A stretch of 64,000 nucleotides of DNA from Datisca glomerata (taxonomy: Eukaryota; Streptophyta; Magnoliopsida; Cucurbitales; Datiscaceae), in contig QANY01000225.1 in the NCBI GenBank assembly GCA_003255025.1, forward strand, positions 62,001-126,000, given 5' to 3'. Made by a program: the position numbers and the translations under genes. Positions 11,721 through 24,051 of the stretch are shown here, one piece after another. How positions within the stretch are numbered: position 1 is the stretch's first letter; the number at the start of each line of letters is the position of its first letter. The notes beneath the pieces are model-generated. The model was given only the letters and a program-made list of their open reading frames with translations, searched no databases and was not told the DNA's origin.

Positions 11721-12597
11721 ATTATCATCCTCTTGACATGATTATGGTGTTTCTTCATGTGCTCTATTATTAACAATGACTCAGATGACGTACTAATTAT
11801 GGATGAAGTAGTCACCACTGACTCCCCGTGAAAATACTAGCACGTATAACCACTTATAATCTCATTACATATCAAGTGTTCATGGACGACGTCTCTAGAC
11901 TTATGATAATAAATGAACACATTGATAACAATGACACGTATATCCATCAATCGATCATCTCTCAAAAGAAAAGTTCAGACACTAATATACTCCATCTTGA
12001 TATGCCTTACTAAATCTTGACTTTGTCATCCAACTCTTATCCATTGGAACTCTCAAAACTTAAAGAAGATAAAAAAAAAATAGAATAATCAAAACTAATG
12101 CTACACCTTTTCTCCTCACCATAATAATCTTAAAAGATATTTTACAAGTAAAATAGAAGGCTCTTTCAATCAAGGAAATGTTAGGCACAAGGAGAAAGGG
12201 TCAATGTAAGAAAAACAATTGTAAACAATTGGTGATAAGAAGCACGTTTCTGGATATGGCTGTCGAGTAATTATGAGACTCAAAATTTTCTCTTCAACTT
12301 TGTAATAGATAAAACCACTCTACAAAAGACTTACTGATGCATCCCCAGGTTTATATTGATCAGTTAGGAGCCACATAAGAGCAAGAAAACTAACTATCAT
12401 ATATTGTTATCCATCTCCAAACTTCCAATACCTCAAACTAAAACCCACAGAGATTTGTATATAATTCCCATCAAATTCTTCTTCTCTTACTCCGACATTT
12501 TCTCGATAGCCAAAAGGAAAATAAGAACTCATGAAATAAAAAATGACTACAGAAAATCATCGAGATCACATAGAATTTAGAATTCAAGAAATCTCGG

Positions 12598-13247
12598 ATA
12601 CCATAATTAAGGTGAGAAAGCTAATTTCATTTCACCTTCCGGATAGAACGAGATGAAGAAGGAAGAAGAAATAGAGTAATAGTTAATACCAACCTAACAA
12701 CAGCTACAAATAAAAAATGGAAGCAAAAATATTACCTCGGAGAAGAAGAACCGTCGCCTGTCTTCCGAGTCAAACAGCCGAACAGCACACCTCACAGGTT
12801 CATGCAGAGGATAAAAATGGCTAGGATTCACGCAACACACCGAGCCGCCAGTGACAATTGAAGAGCTGAGAGGTGGGTGAGGTCACCGGTGCCGATTGAG
12901 GAGAAAATTGAGAACAAAGATGCAGATTAAGGAGAAAAAAATGCTAACTAAGGTGAGAAAAAAAAATACCATAATTAAGGTGAGAAAGCTAATTTCATTT
13001 CATCTTCCGGATAGAACGAGATGAAGAAGGAAGAAGAAATAGAGTAATAGTTAATAAAGACCTAACAACAGCTGCAAATAAAAAATGGAAGCAAAAATAT
13101 TACCTCGGAGAAGAAGAATCGTCCCCTGTCGTCCGAGCCAAACAGTTGAGCACGCACACCTCACAGGTTCATGCAGAGGAGAAAAATGGCTAGGATTCAC
13201 GCAACACACCGAGCCGCCAGTGACGATTGAAGAGCTGAGAGGTGGGT
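12598..13247. repeat. 281-bp direct duplication, period about 368 bp
   Basis: Copies at 12598-12878 and 12966-13247 are nearly identical, starting ATACCATAATTAAGGTGAGA and ending GAGCTGAGAGGTGGGT. The spacer is purine-rich. It lies upstream of the transposase in element orientation and may be CACTA subterminal DNA. No ORF is recognised. From 11740 to 12597 nothing coding is seen. Confidence 0.85.
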
Positions 13248-13409
13248 AAGTTATGTTTTATTAAGTGGAAATACTAACCTCATTTTTTATCCTTGCTTTA
13301 AGTTATGTTTCCCAATTAAGTGATTAGTATTTCTTATTATTTTATTTCTCTTTAATATCATTATCATCATTCGGGTGAGCTGAAAATTTTGTGATATGGG
13401 TTATATGGG

Positions 13410-13491
13410 ATGAGGACGGTGGGTCAAGTTATTCTTCCGCTGATAATTCTCTGTGCCAATGCCAATGGATTTGCCGTCCTGGGATCTGCTG
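13410..13491 (+). CDS. Possible orphan first exon encoding a signal peptide
   Basis: An ATG opens a 27-codon reading with a short basic start (MRTVGQ), a hydrophobic core (VILPLIILCANA) and small residues before a possible cleavage point. It ends in a consensus donor, G|GTAAGTG, at 13491/13492. This looks like exon 1 of a secreted protein. No downstream exon was found before the LTR-like sequence at 13913, so it may be the stub of a gene cut off by transposons, or chance. The family is not recognised. Confidence 0.25.
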
Positions 13492-13912
13492 GTAAGTGTT
13501 TAATCATTTTCACTTAATCAGCTCAAATCTGAGTAATTCTGATAAGAATTATGGATTTGTGGATTTTTGCTGTAAAAACGAGTTAACTTTATGTGAATTT
13601 CAATCAGGATTCTAACAAAAGTATATGTTTTATAGTTTTTAAAAAATATAGGGGCATGAAAATATAAAAATAATTAAGTATATAATTTATATTTAAAATG
13701 TAAGAGTAAGGGTGTATTTTATATTTTAATATCTTTCTATATATATATATATATTTTGCCCAAAAATTTCTCTCTGTAAGTTCTGCACTTTCCAACATAA
13801 AATTGACACAATTCTGGATTAATTTGAACAATCTACTGAAATTACATCGTTATAATATTTTAAAAAATACTGCTTGCAATAATATTTAAAAAAAAATACT
13901 TGCAATAATCAA

Positions 13913-14640
13913 TGTTAGGGAATTGGACGCTGATTGGCAACAAAAATCAATTTAATTTTTATATTCGGTCATTTTTTCTCATTAAATAATTCATAATATA
14001 TCATTATAATTGTTCATGGAAAAATTCCTCACACTCAAAAAATAAACTAAACAATAAAAAGTGAGATAAAGAATTCTCAAGAATATTTGGGTAATTGCTT
14101 GATTTGTATTGAATTTTTGAGTTTATAATTGGCCTTTATTTATAGGTTCTTTAAGCTCAACTACATCTTTAAAATACAGAGAATAAAAGAAATATTCCTC
14201 CAAAATAGAGCTTACATATCAGATTTAATTTATTTACACCAAAAACTAATTGAGTCTAACTTATCTTTACCGTCAATTGGTTAAGCCTGAGCCGCTTGAT
14301 GAGACATAATAAGATCGACGGTTCAAATTGGCTCTTTCCACTTTGCCACGGTGGCAATCAATACATCCCTTCCTGATTGGTCCCGTCTGCTTACATAACT
14401 TTACAGAGATTTTTACTTGTTCATTTGCCCCTATTACTTTAATATTACATAGTAAAATTAAAATGCAATGCTAAAGTGTTTCTTGGAAAACGGATGACCA
14501 TCATTACACATCATTGTTCCCCGTCTTTTGCATCAGCACACACTTTCTGTTGCATTTATTTATGCCGCCATTTCCATTTTTCAGCCGATTCATCATCCCA
14601 TTCTCAGGATTGTGTGGCATACTAGGGCAATCTTCTGATT
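13913..14640 (-). repeat. Probable LTR of the Retand-like element
   Basis: On the plus strand it begins TGTTAGGGAATTGG, which is the minus-strand LTR end (...CCCTAACA). On the minus strand a TATA box (CTATAAATA, near 14142-14150) sits about 230 bp before that end, as in an LTR promoter. The right boundary is uncertain. Confidence 0.4.
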
Positions 14641-15036
14641 TTGTCAGGGTATTCGACTACCTGTCACATTTCCATTCGCGTGAGTTATGATGAGGTAGTC
14701 ACGCTTTTCTATAAGTCATGCTTTTTCAAAAATGTCACCCATCTTCTCGTTGTCTGTCATTTCAAATTCCCGTTCTCATTTTTTATGCTCCTTGAACAGA
14801 CGTGGATCAAATATTTCCCTTTAGCAGAAAAATCTACTTCATGTTGCCAGCTGTCATTTCTCCATTCGTCAACAGTTATGCCCATTTACTTCTTACGCTG
14901 TCAGTCTCGTCTCCCTATGCTACCAGCCGCGCAGTTACTTTATCGACAACATCTGTTCATCAATGATTAATTGTAAGCGTCCCATCATGCCCCGTTTCAG
15001 AATAGGGCATTTTCTAATTTCTTTTAAAATTCATGA

Positions 15037-17234
15037 CCTATATAAGACCTCCTCCTTTAGCCCCTTTCTTCACTTTCTCGTGTTTGAACCTATAAGTTCC
15101 GTTTTCATCTTCTTCTCTCTTCTTCCCTGTTTGTGGGATTATGGATGAGTTTAAAGTTCCAGTCCCTTTTTAGTTAGGGCTCCAGATGAATTTGGGCAAT
15201 TCATGACCCATTACCGAGAAGCTTTCCCCCAGATATTATTTGTGTGTGGGAGAAAGTAAGTTAGTTTGGGGGACCGAAGGCAGTTCTCCGTGCACCAGAC
15301 ACGTAGCTTACTGAATCATTTACGACAGAAATAGAGGGTCGAGTCTGATACATCAACCGAGTCCGTAGGGGTTTCTTGTAGATTACCCTACCAAATAACC
15401 CTTAGTCCAATGTATATAGCCCTAGGCCTTAGGTTTCCATTTCTCCTTTTCTTTCATTTTTCCATAGCATAGGTCTTGCCCCTTCACAGTTTACCCCAAG
15501 CTCCTGTAGGACTCTTCTTGGTATTGGGGCCTTAAATAGAAGATATAATTTTAGTTTAGGGATCGATGAACTCATTTACTGGTACATAGTTAAACATCAA
15601 GATGGGAGCTATTACTATGCCCCCCGCCCGTCTGAGAAAAGAGGAAATCTGATCACCAAGATCTTGAAAGGAGACAAGGGTTGGGAACGAGATACTATCC
15701 TCAGTGGCGGGAACTGGGGCGATGATGACCGCTAGACAATTCCCAAGAAATGGGTAATTTTCAGTAAGTGGATGGAGCTCCGGTTCTCACCTCCATTTTT
15801 ATCTTTATCATTCTTTCCCACCTTTTTTCTTCCCCTCTTTTTTCACTAATAGGCTTGTGTTCCCTTTCTTTTACAACTAAGAAAAATCAAAAGCCTTTCC
15901 TTTCCAGAGAATCCATGGAAAAGATCAGTGCTACTTTCCCTCTTCGATCTCAAGATTAGGATTGGAAAATGCTTATTGATTTGAGAAGAGAAGTCGATCC
16001 TACTCCCGTTCCCATTCTTGTGTCGATTTTTGGTGCTGTCACATATGCTCCGACTCCTTTATCTTACTTCCCTGGAGACATTTCAAGTCCCTCTTTCTAT
16101 TTTGTTTCCAGCCATTCCAACTCTACGGGTTTATCCAGTTCGTTGGATGATCAAGATCTTTTTGACCGAGTGGAAGCTGACATAAAGATGACGAAAAGAC
16201 TCCGTAACAAGTTTGTTGGTCCTGTTGAGAAGAGGGCTCAGACTGAAACTTCAAGCGCATCCCACTCATAGCTCCCGCCTGCTCCTCTCGCTCCCAGCAC
16301 TTCTATCGCACAGATCGAGGCTCCTTCTTCAAACTCTAACCCTCCATTGGCACCAGCTCCCATTGCGTCCAATGTGAACGTTCCTACCTTGGGAGACGCC
16401 TCTGGGTCATAAAGCACTACTACCCCTACCAGCTTTGTGGAAGTGGAAACGTTTCATCAATGCTAGCGTTACATCATCACTTAGCTTTCTGGATGATGTC
16501 GTGGCTTCTCACATTGTCCTTCACGACATTTAGTCTGATGTCGATGCCAACACCGCAAAGAGGCTCAGTATCAGTGAGCTTATCAACTGCTTGAGCCACG
16601 ACTTAATGAGGGTAAAAAAATTCTCTTCCTTCTCTTCTTTCTGAAGTTAAATTTTTCTATACTTAGTTTATATTTCATCTTTTTAGGCTGTTACTATCAC
16701 AACACTCTTCAGGAGCATCATCATCTTCATGACCATGCCTTGATGACTCTCTAGAGAGAGTTTATGGAGGCAAACTCAGTCGTGGCTCATCTTCTAGCTA
16801 AAATGAGCAACACCTATAAATGAGGATGAACTCTAAAAAGTATTAGAGATGATGGCTCATGATGTAGAGGTTGCAATGGGTGAAGAGCGGAAGGTGGCCA
16901 AGGATTTGAAGGTTGCAAGAAAGGCATTGGCTGAAGCAGAGAGGGCAAAAGCCGTAGCCGAGAAAGCCAAGGATAAAGCCATTGAGTATGAGAATGCTTC
17001 TGAAGCGGAGTATTAATCTCTGTTGGAGGAAGGGAGATACTTGTCTATAGCACTGGCTATAGAGATGCCCTAGCAAACCGTCCTCCTAAGCAAGTTCTCG
17101 TTCCAGAAGTTGAGGAATCCATGAATGCTTCAACAGAAGATACTACTGCCAAAGCTCCAGAGCCATCTTCCACTCTCACTACTGTTGCTGAAAATGATAC
17201 CTCGGCGAAGGATCTAGTGGTTGTTATCACTTAA
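15037..17234 (+). pseudogene. Antisense ORF of a Retand/Tat-type element (gag-like or transposon protein), broken
   Basis: A TATA-like CTATATAAG (about 15038) precedes an ATG at 15140. Frames then break often but give protein-like blocks: APDEFGQFMTHYREAFPQ, YIVKHQDGSYYYAPP, RLRKEE and VSGNWGDDD-like readings. A Ser/Pro-rich stretch follows (PPAPLAPSTS). An intron with GT-AG ends lies at 16612-16686. The last part (about 16850-17010) is a charged Ala/Lys/Glu coiled coil (VARKALAEAERAKAVAEKAK), ending at TAA 17232-17234. It runs opposite to the pol pseudogene to its right. The function of such ORFs is unknown. Stops and frameshifts make this copy a pseudogene. Confidence 0.55.
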
Positions 17235-17511
17235 ACTGCTTTTCTTTACATTTGTAGTTGTAATTTTTGCTTTCCTTTTTTCCTTTCTTTGTAATTTCTG
17301 CTTTATTATCAATGAAAATGAATCTATTTTAGCAACTCTCTGATCTTCCATTGCTTCATTATTTTCTTTTGCAAGTGTTTATATATTCCTTCTCCAATTT
17401 TTTGCTGCCTTGGAGCCTTCTTTCTTTGCAACTTTCCTTTATTTTCCCCTTCCAGTCCTCTCTTTTTAAAGTTCTCCCTTTCTTTCCTTTATTGGTTTCC
17501 TTTAGAGGGTG

Positions 17512-17821
17512 ATGCTGCAGACATCATTCCTCACGGACTTAAGATTTTTGGCAGCTCAGGAGCCTGTTTCCTTTAGAAGGTGAGTATCTTCATGGACTTA
17601 AACTCTTTGTGAGGTTAGGGACCTGTTTCCTTTAGAAGGGAAGTACCTTTATGGACTTAAGCTCTTTATGAGCTCATGGCCAGTTTCCTTTAGAAGGCGA
17701 GTACCTTCATGGACTTAAGTTCTTAGTGAGCTCAGGGACCCATTTTCTTTAGAAGACGAGTACTTTCATTGACTTAAGCTCTTCGTGATCTCAGGGGTCC
17801 GTTTCCTTTAGATTTTTAAGA
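17512..17821. repeat. Tandem array, period about 58-60 bp, about 5 copies
   Basis: Units share GTTTCCTTTAGAAGG, GAGTACCTTCATGGACTTAA and GTGAGCTCAGGGACC. The array lies between the antisense ORF and the pol pseudogene, where Retand-type elements carry amplified repeats. Confidence 0.85.
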
Positions 17822-17919
17822 AAATAATAATGAACACCCGATTTTAACATGGAAAATCCTTAACCGGGAAAAAACACGGATGAAAATATTTTCACTATAA
17901 AATAGGAATAATTACACAT

Positions 17920-19530
17920 AATATTTGCGCAAATATAAAGCATTCCAAGGCTTGGATAAGTCACTTCCCTCGTTGGTCGTTAAGTAGTAAGATCCATTTC
18001 CTCTAACTGTTTCGATTATGAAAGGTCCTTCCCAATTTGCCTTCATTTGACTAAAAAATTATCTTTAACACAAGATCTCCCGTTTGAAACTGTCGTCCTT
18101 TGACTCTCTTTTGGAAGGACTTTCTTCTTTTCTGGTTTTAATTGGTCATTATCAACAGAGTTGCCTCTGTATTTTCCTCTAAAAAGTTCAAATTTCTAGT
18201 CATATATTCCTGATTTCAGTGTGGGGCATCCAATTTTGAAAGATATAACAGCTTTTGCCCTAAATGTTAGGGGAAAATGTGTTTCTCCAGTTGGTTCTCA
18301 TGGTGTTGTCCAGTACGCCCAGGGAACTGATGGAAATACCACAACCCATTTCCCTTTGGCAGCTTTCAGCCGTTTCTTTAGATTTTTCAGTATTGTTCTG
18401 TTTAATCCTTCTATTTGCCCATTTCCTTGAGGGTAGTAAGGAGTTGACAGTCTATTTCTTATCTAAAGGTCGTCACAAAATCTTTGGCCTTGACTCCCTG
18501 TGAACTAAAGCCCGTTATAAAAAATAAGCACTTTGGGGATCATGTACCTGCAAATGATATTTTTCTATAAAAATTTCTTTACCTCCTCCTCCCGTACTCT
18601 TGGTAACGCTTCTACTTCTATCCACTTCATAAAGTAGTCAGTTGTGACCATTAAGAATCTCTTCTGAGCAGGAGCCATCGGTAGTGCCTACTAGTGTTTG
18701 TAATTCTTCAAGAGCCATCTTCAGACGGGAGCATACCGTAGGCACTTGTCACACTTATTTAAAAAAGACTTTGTTTCCTGTTGAACTTTTGGCCAGTAGT
18801 ACCCTTCATTCAATAACTTGTTGGCCAGAGATCTCTCCCCTGAATGGTTCCCACATATTCCTTCGTATACTTCAACCATTACGTGGTTGGCCTTTGTTGG
18901 GGAAATATATTTAAGATACGAGCCTGAGAATGACATTATATATAACTCCCCATCGATCATGGTATACCTTGCGCTGCATTGCTGGAGCTTTCGGGATTGC
19001 ATTTAATTAGCTAGGAGCTCCTGGTAGAGGAGGTATTGTACAATGCTCTTTCGCATGTCATGTTCACCATTCCCCACTATGACTTCCACTTGTATGGGTG
19101 TATTTGTACTTGGCTCACTCAGATATTCTGTGGTAACAGTTCTTTTGAACATGAATCGAGTTGATGACCTCAAATTTACCAGAGCATCTACTCTCGAGTT
19201 TTCTGCCCTGTGAACTTGCGTAATTCCATAGCTTTTGAACAATTGTAACAGGTTCTTGGCACTCTACAAATACTCCACCATTATGCTGTCCTTTTGCATT
19301 GTATTTTCCTCCAATTTAGTTAGCAACTAACATCGAATCGTAGAATATTTTTATACGTGTTACGTTGAATTCATTCATGAGGCGTAGTCTAACTAACAGT
19401 GCTCGTAAATAACAACGCTTGTTCAAAAGTTTCACCATATGGTATCTGAATCACCACTCTCACTCCGGCTCCACGATGATTTGGTGCTCCATCTACAAAT
19501 AAAGTCCAGATTGGAAGAAGACTATATTTC
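17920..19530 (-). pseudogene. Ty3/gypsy pol pseudogene: RNase H and integrase
   Basis: From 19530 downward the minus strand reads an RNase H start (LFVDGAPNHRGAGVRV), then ITQVHRAENSRVDALVNL, the usual RNase H end. Next is the zinc-binding integrase domain (YEGICGNHSGERSLANKLL, YYWPKVQQ, CDKCLRYAPV: an HHCC finger). The integrase core follows (about 18690-18180) with TTDYF and YPQGNGQIEGLNRT, so the first Asp and the final Glu are visible. The middle DNG motif has become YNG and several stops interrupt. The C-terminal NWEGPFII and PWNALYLRKYY segments end near 17920. This is Tat-lineage style. It is inactive. Confidence 0.88.
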
Positions 19531-20279
19531 AAAAGGAATATCTAGACACAACACAAACTTAGAAGAATTTTCTGATAATGCGTGTGTCATAGTTATGATG
19601 CAAATTCATTGCTAGTTATAGTTTCCTTAATTGTAGGGTATATCAGTTAAGTCTATCAGATTTTAGATATCTGATTGCCCCAAAAATATAGGTAGTATAT
19701 TATATATAGATGAGGGGCATATTTGTCTAAAATTATTTACTATTTTGGAAACTTGCTATTTACCTAATTATATTAAACACCCACTATTACTTAAAACACC
19801 CCTCCTAATTTGTTTATTATGCAAAATTTGTGAAAAATAAATTCGGCAATTTTTGCAGTTTAAGCTTGAAAGTTGGTCATTTTTGCAGTTCTCTCTTGTA
19901 TTTATAGGCTTCCTTTTCTATGTCGTTTTATAAAGATAAGATGTGAAACTACTTTGATTTTGTTAGTTAGTAGAATTGTGGTAGTTGCAATAATCACTTT
20001 AATCAGATTCAGCTCTTAGTTGATTACCTTGATCGCCACGCCATTTGTCGCCTCTAATTTTCAAATGTGGTTTTCCTTTACATGCTTGTTCGTCACTTTT
20101 TGACAGCTCAGTAATCCGAGTCTTTACCAACTAGCCAATCCTGTACACTAAATATTTGTAAGAAAACTTTACAATGCCGGGAAATGATTCAATTTCTCGA
20201 CATTGATGCTGGGTCATTGTGGCCTTTAGATTACTTTTGGAGCAATCTGGGAAACTCAAAGCCCAGCAGTTAACAAGTT
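19531..20279. other. Non-coding stretch, nothing recognised
   Basis: AT-rich sequence with no ORF or repeat of note between the gypsy pol remnant and the satellite zone. Confidence 0.5.
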
Positions 20280-21410
20280 TTTGTTTTTTTGTTCACCAAT
20301 TATATAGTGGGTTTCATCAATTACGTACAAAAAATAATTCTGGGAGGAGTTCACCAACTACGTACTGTGGTTCACCAATTACGTAATAAGGTTCATCAAA
20401 TACGTACAAAAGAATAATTCTTGGAGGGGTTCACCAATTACGTAGTGGGGTTCACCAATTAGGTAGTAGGGTTCACCAAATACATACAAAAGAATAATTC
20501 TTGTATGGGTTCACCAATTACATACTGAGGTTCACCAATTACTTAATGGGGTTCTCCAATTATGTAGTGGAGTTCACCAAATATGTACAAACGAATAATT
20601 CTTGGAGGGGTTCACCAATTACGTAGTGAGGTTCATCAATTACGTAGTGGAGTTTACCGATTACGTAGTGAGGTTCACCAAATACGTACAAAAGAATACT
20701 TCTTAGAGGGGTTCATCAATTACGTACTGGGGTACGTACTAGGGTTCACCAAATATGTACAAAAGAATAATTTTTAGAGGGGTTCACCAATTACGTACTG
20801 ATATTCACCAATTACGTAGTGAGATTCACCAATTACTTAGTGGGGTTCACTAAATACGTACAAAAGAATACTAGCAGTTTTGGACTTTTTACAGTTTTTG
20901 GCGGTTTTGTTGTTTTTTTGGCATTTTTTATCAATACAATGATTTTGGGACCTTTTTATGACGGTCTTTCAAAGAATTTGATTCTTTAAAATTGAACATG
21001 GTATACTAGAAACAAAGTTATCAAAATTTTAGAAGAACACATAGAAGAATGATTAATTTTGTACGTGAAATATTTTGGTGAATCCCTCGAAGAATGATTA
21101 ATTTTGTACGTGAAAGTTTTTGGTGAACTCCTTGAAGAATGATTAATTTTGTACGTAAAATATTTTGGTGAACCCCTCCAAGAATGATTAATTTTGTACG
21201 TGAAATTTTTTGGTGAACTCTTTCAAGAATGATTAATTTTGTACGTGAAATATTTTGGTGAACCCTCAAAGTATGATTAATTTTGTACGTGAAATATTTT
21301 GGAAGAACGATTAATTTTGTACATACTGGGGTTCACCAATTACGTAGCGGGGTTCATCAAATATGTACAAAACAATAATTCTTGGAGAGATTCACCAAAT
21401 ACGTACAACC
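20280..21410. repeat. GGTTCACCAATTACGTA satellite with an inverted block
   Basis: From 20300 to 20870 units of about 20-60 bp alternate GGGGTTCACCAATTACGTA and ACGTACAAAAGAATAATTCT. A 140-bp T-rich spacer follows. From 21010 to 21310 the same family runs on the other strand (AAGAATGATTAATTTTGTACGTGAAA then TTTTGGTGAACCCCT, period about 43-47 bp). At 21311-21410 the plus orientation returns. ORFs here are readings of the repeat. Confidence 0.88.
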
Positions 21411-22126
21411 TAATCACCATATCTAATAGGCGAATCGCCTATTTTTAGCCCTTAAATGCCATCCTGAAGGTGCTAATCGCATCTTCAAACCCAATCGCTA
21501 GTTTTATACCTCCAATCGCCATGTCTAAATAGGCGATCGTCAGTCTCCCTCCCAATCACTAGTTTTTTGGGCCTAATCTGCATTTGTATGGCTCTAATCG
21601 CTATTCTTCACAATCAACCGTAAAATTGATATTGTTGTAATTATTAACCGTACACTGAGAAAATCATTGATAAAAATAGAAAAAACTTGTTATTTCAATG
21701 CAAAAATTCATGATACTCACTTATTATATGAAATTAGATTGGATTAATTAAGGATTCTTGAAACAAGTGAACACTTATTCATAAACTCGTTAAAAGTTAT
21801 CATTGATAATATTGTTGTGTTTTTGTGAGAAGTTCGAGCAAGATGAGTTTTCACTATATATAATTTATAGTTCGTGATATTATGATGGTCGGTAAATTTT
21901 ATTTATTTGTTTGATGAACACGTATACCCTCAAGCTCAGATTCTAACTTTAAATCGAACATATCCGCTAAAAGTTTGAAGTTGAATATTGAAATTTGAAA
22001 TTTTAACATTTTATTTTCTAAATTATAACCCAATAAAATTTGGAAAACAACCAATTTACATTTTAATTTATAAGCATATAAAGAACCCTAAAAATTAAAA
22101 GAGATGTGAATTACAAAAAGCCTAAA
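21411..22126. repeat. AATCGCC-type interspersed motif region, then AT-rich DNA
   Basis: Between 21411 and 21620 short variants of CAATCGCCAT and AATCGCTA recur every 30-50 bp, including an AGGCGAATCGCCT palindrome. From 21620 to 22100 nothing is recognised. Confidence 0.45.
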
Positions 22127-22325
22127 CGCCAGTCATGATAAGCGATTCGCCAGCCATGACTCGCGTTTGGGGCCTGCAGGTCGCGTTTGGGCCCCAAATG
22201 CTGGACACACAGGGATTTGGCCCGTGTCACTGGGACATGGGCCAAAATCCTTTTACCATGGCGTTTGGGGCCCAAACGCGACCAGCAGGCCCCAAACGCC
22301 AGTCATGGTAAGCGAATCACCAGCC
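22127..22325. repeat. GC-rich long hairpin flanked by 29-bp direct repeats
   Basis: Arms 22141-22200 and 22261-22322 are near-perfect reverse complements centred on GCGTTTGGGGCC and its partner. The loop holds a second hairpin (22213-22229 with 22233-22250, GGATTTGGCCC / GGGCCAAAATCC). Direct repeats at 22127-22155 and 22297-22325 (CGCCAGTCATGRTAAGCGA) flank it. It is GC-rich in AT-rich surroundings. Function unknown. Confidence 0.85.
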
Positions 22326-22384
22326 TTGAATGGCGACTCATCATATAGTGATGGCGTTTATGTCTCCATTATGGCGTTTGACCC

Positions 22385-23770
22385 TTAACAATTTTTATAC
22401 ACACTTAACTATATTCACACACTTGGTTATTTTTTTGCACATTTAACCATTTTCATACTCTTAACCATTTTAACATACTTGATCATTTTCATGTACTTAG
22501 TTATTTTCACAACTTAACCCTTTTTGAAGCTTAATCATTTAACACACTTGGTCATTTCTTTATGTCAAACGCTAGTTTAGTGGCTCCAATTGTTAAGTGT
22601 CATGTTCACATACTTAGTAATTTTTGCAACTTAGCTAATTCACACACTTAAACATTTTCATACACTTAGTCATTTTCACACATTTGGTCATTTCATACAC
22701 GTAGATATTTTGCATACTTTACCATAGTCGATAAATTATATATTCACACACTTGGTCATTTTCACACATTTTCATATACTTGTCATTTTCATGCAGTTAT
22801 TTTTCTATGTAGTAGGGTTCACCAAATGCGTAATGGAAGGCATAATAATTTTCACAAGGTAGCCTTTTACACACAAGGGTTTTTATACACTTAACTATTT
22901 TTATATACATAGTCATTTTCACACCCCTTAGTCATTTTCACACACTTGATCAATTTCATACCCTTAGCCAGTCTTGAATGGTGACTCGCCATGTAGTGAT
23001 GGCGTTTAGGTCTTCATTGTGGCATTTAGCCCTAGTGTGGCGGGTTTAATAGTTATTTTCACACACTTGATCATTTCATACCCTTAGCGATTTTCATACA
23101 CCTGATCATTTTTTTCACACGCACATAGCATGTTTTCATGTACTTAGGAATTTTCTCTACTTTGTCATTTTTATGTACGTGTTTTAATGGAATTCAACTA
23201 TTTTCATGTACTTAATCATTTTTCACAAGGTACCCCTTTTCACAGAAGTGTCTTTAGCGGTGGTGTTTGGTTCTATACTGGCGGTTTTAGTTCTACACTT
23301 AGCCATTTCTGCAACTTAGCCACACCTTAACAATTTTCATTCACTTAGTAATTTTCTAACCCTTTACCATTTTTATGTACTTGTTTTATCACTTATTCAT
23401 ATTTTCATGCACTTAAGCATTTTCAAATATATTTAGGCATTTTCACATACATTCCCAATGGTGAATCACCATGTGCTCAGTTGGTCATTTTCATGGACTC
23501 AACTATATTTACATTAGGTCATTTTCACACACTTATTTTCATACATTTTATCATTTTCGCACACTTAGCAATTTTTGCAACTTAGCCAATTTCACGTACA
23601 TTTAGCAATTTTCACACTTATTTATTTAAACACTTGTTCATTTTCACACATTTTCTTACCCTGAACCATTTTAACATACTTGGTCATTTTTATGTACTTA
23701 ATTATTTTTACACTGTAGCCGTTTTTGCAACTTAATCATTTAACACACTTGGTCATTTCACACACTAAGA
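22385..23770. repeat. Degenerate TTCACACACTTGGTCATTTT minisatellite
   Basis: About 20-24 bp units with variants (CATACACTTAGTCATTTTCA, AACTTAGCCAATTT) fill the stretch with changing spacing. Single elements of the neighbouring satellite (GGGTTCACCAAATGCG, 22808) and of the hairpin's GGCGTTT motif (about 23000) are interspersed. Confidence 0.75.
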
Positions 23771-24051
23771 AAGGGGGAAAAGTGCAAGTAAAAAAGGGTG
23801 GGAAAGACTTGAGTGGGCGTGTGATGATATTGTTCATCTTGTTACACAAGTCACTATTATGCATTCATCGTCTTCTTCTATTTTTGTTTATGTTTTTAGC
23901 AATTCAATGTTTACAAGAAACCATTCAATGACTTTTCAAATTTAAGCATTATGTGATGTCTCTCACTTTTCATTCTTAGTCAAATAACCCGTCTTGCTCC
24001 CACACGTCTACGAGAAAATCTACCATTTCCTGCAAATTTTTAAGTCATAGC

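Larger units (their letters stand above)
9826..13250 (-). mobile_element. CACTA (En/Spm) DNA transposon, decayed
   Basis: The left end at 9826 is CACTATAAGAAAA, close to the CACTACAAGAAAA terminus of plant CACTA elements, followed by GACGG-type subterminal motifs. A minus-strand TNP2 transposase pseudogene starts just inside. No matching TAGTG end was found to the right, so the right boundary (placed after the 368-bp-period duplication) is a guess. Confidence 0.7.
13913..19530 (-). mobile_element. Retand-like Ty3/gypsy element with antisense ORF, decayed
   Basis: In minus orientation the order is RNase H, integrase, pol C-terminus, a 58-bp tandem array, an ORF on the opposite strand with an intron, then an LTR-like segment. 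A tandem repeat plus an antisense ORF between pol and the 3' LTR is a known layout of Retand/Tat elements. The gag and RT parts right of 19530 are missing. Confidence 0.65.

Noticed and set aside
22167..22388. 73-codon ORF over the GC-rich hairpin
   Set aside because: It is a reading of the inverted repeat with no start context or similarity.
22385..23770. CRISPR-like array
   Set aside because: Units vary in length and sequence with no unique spacers, and the DNA is plant nuclear.
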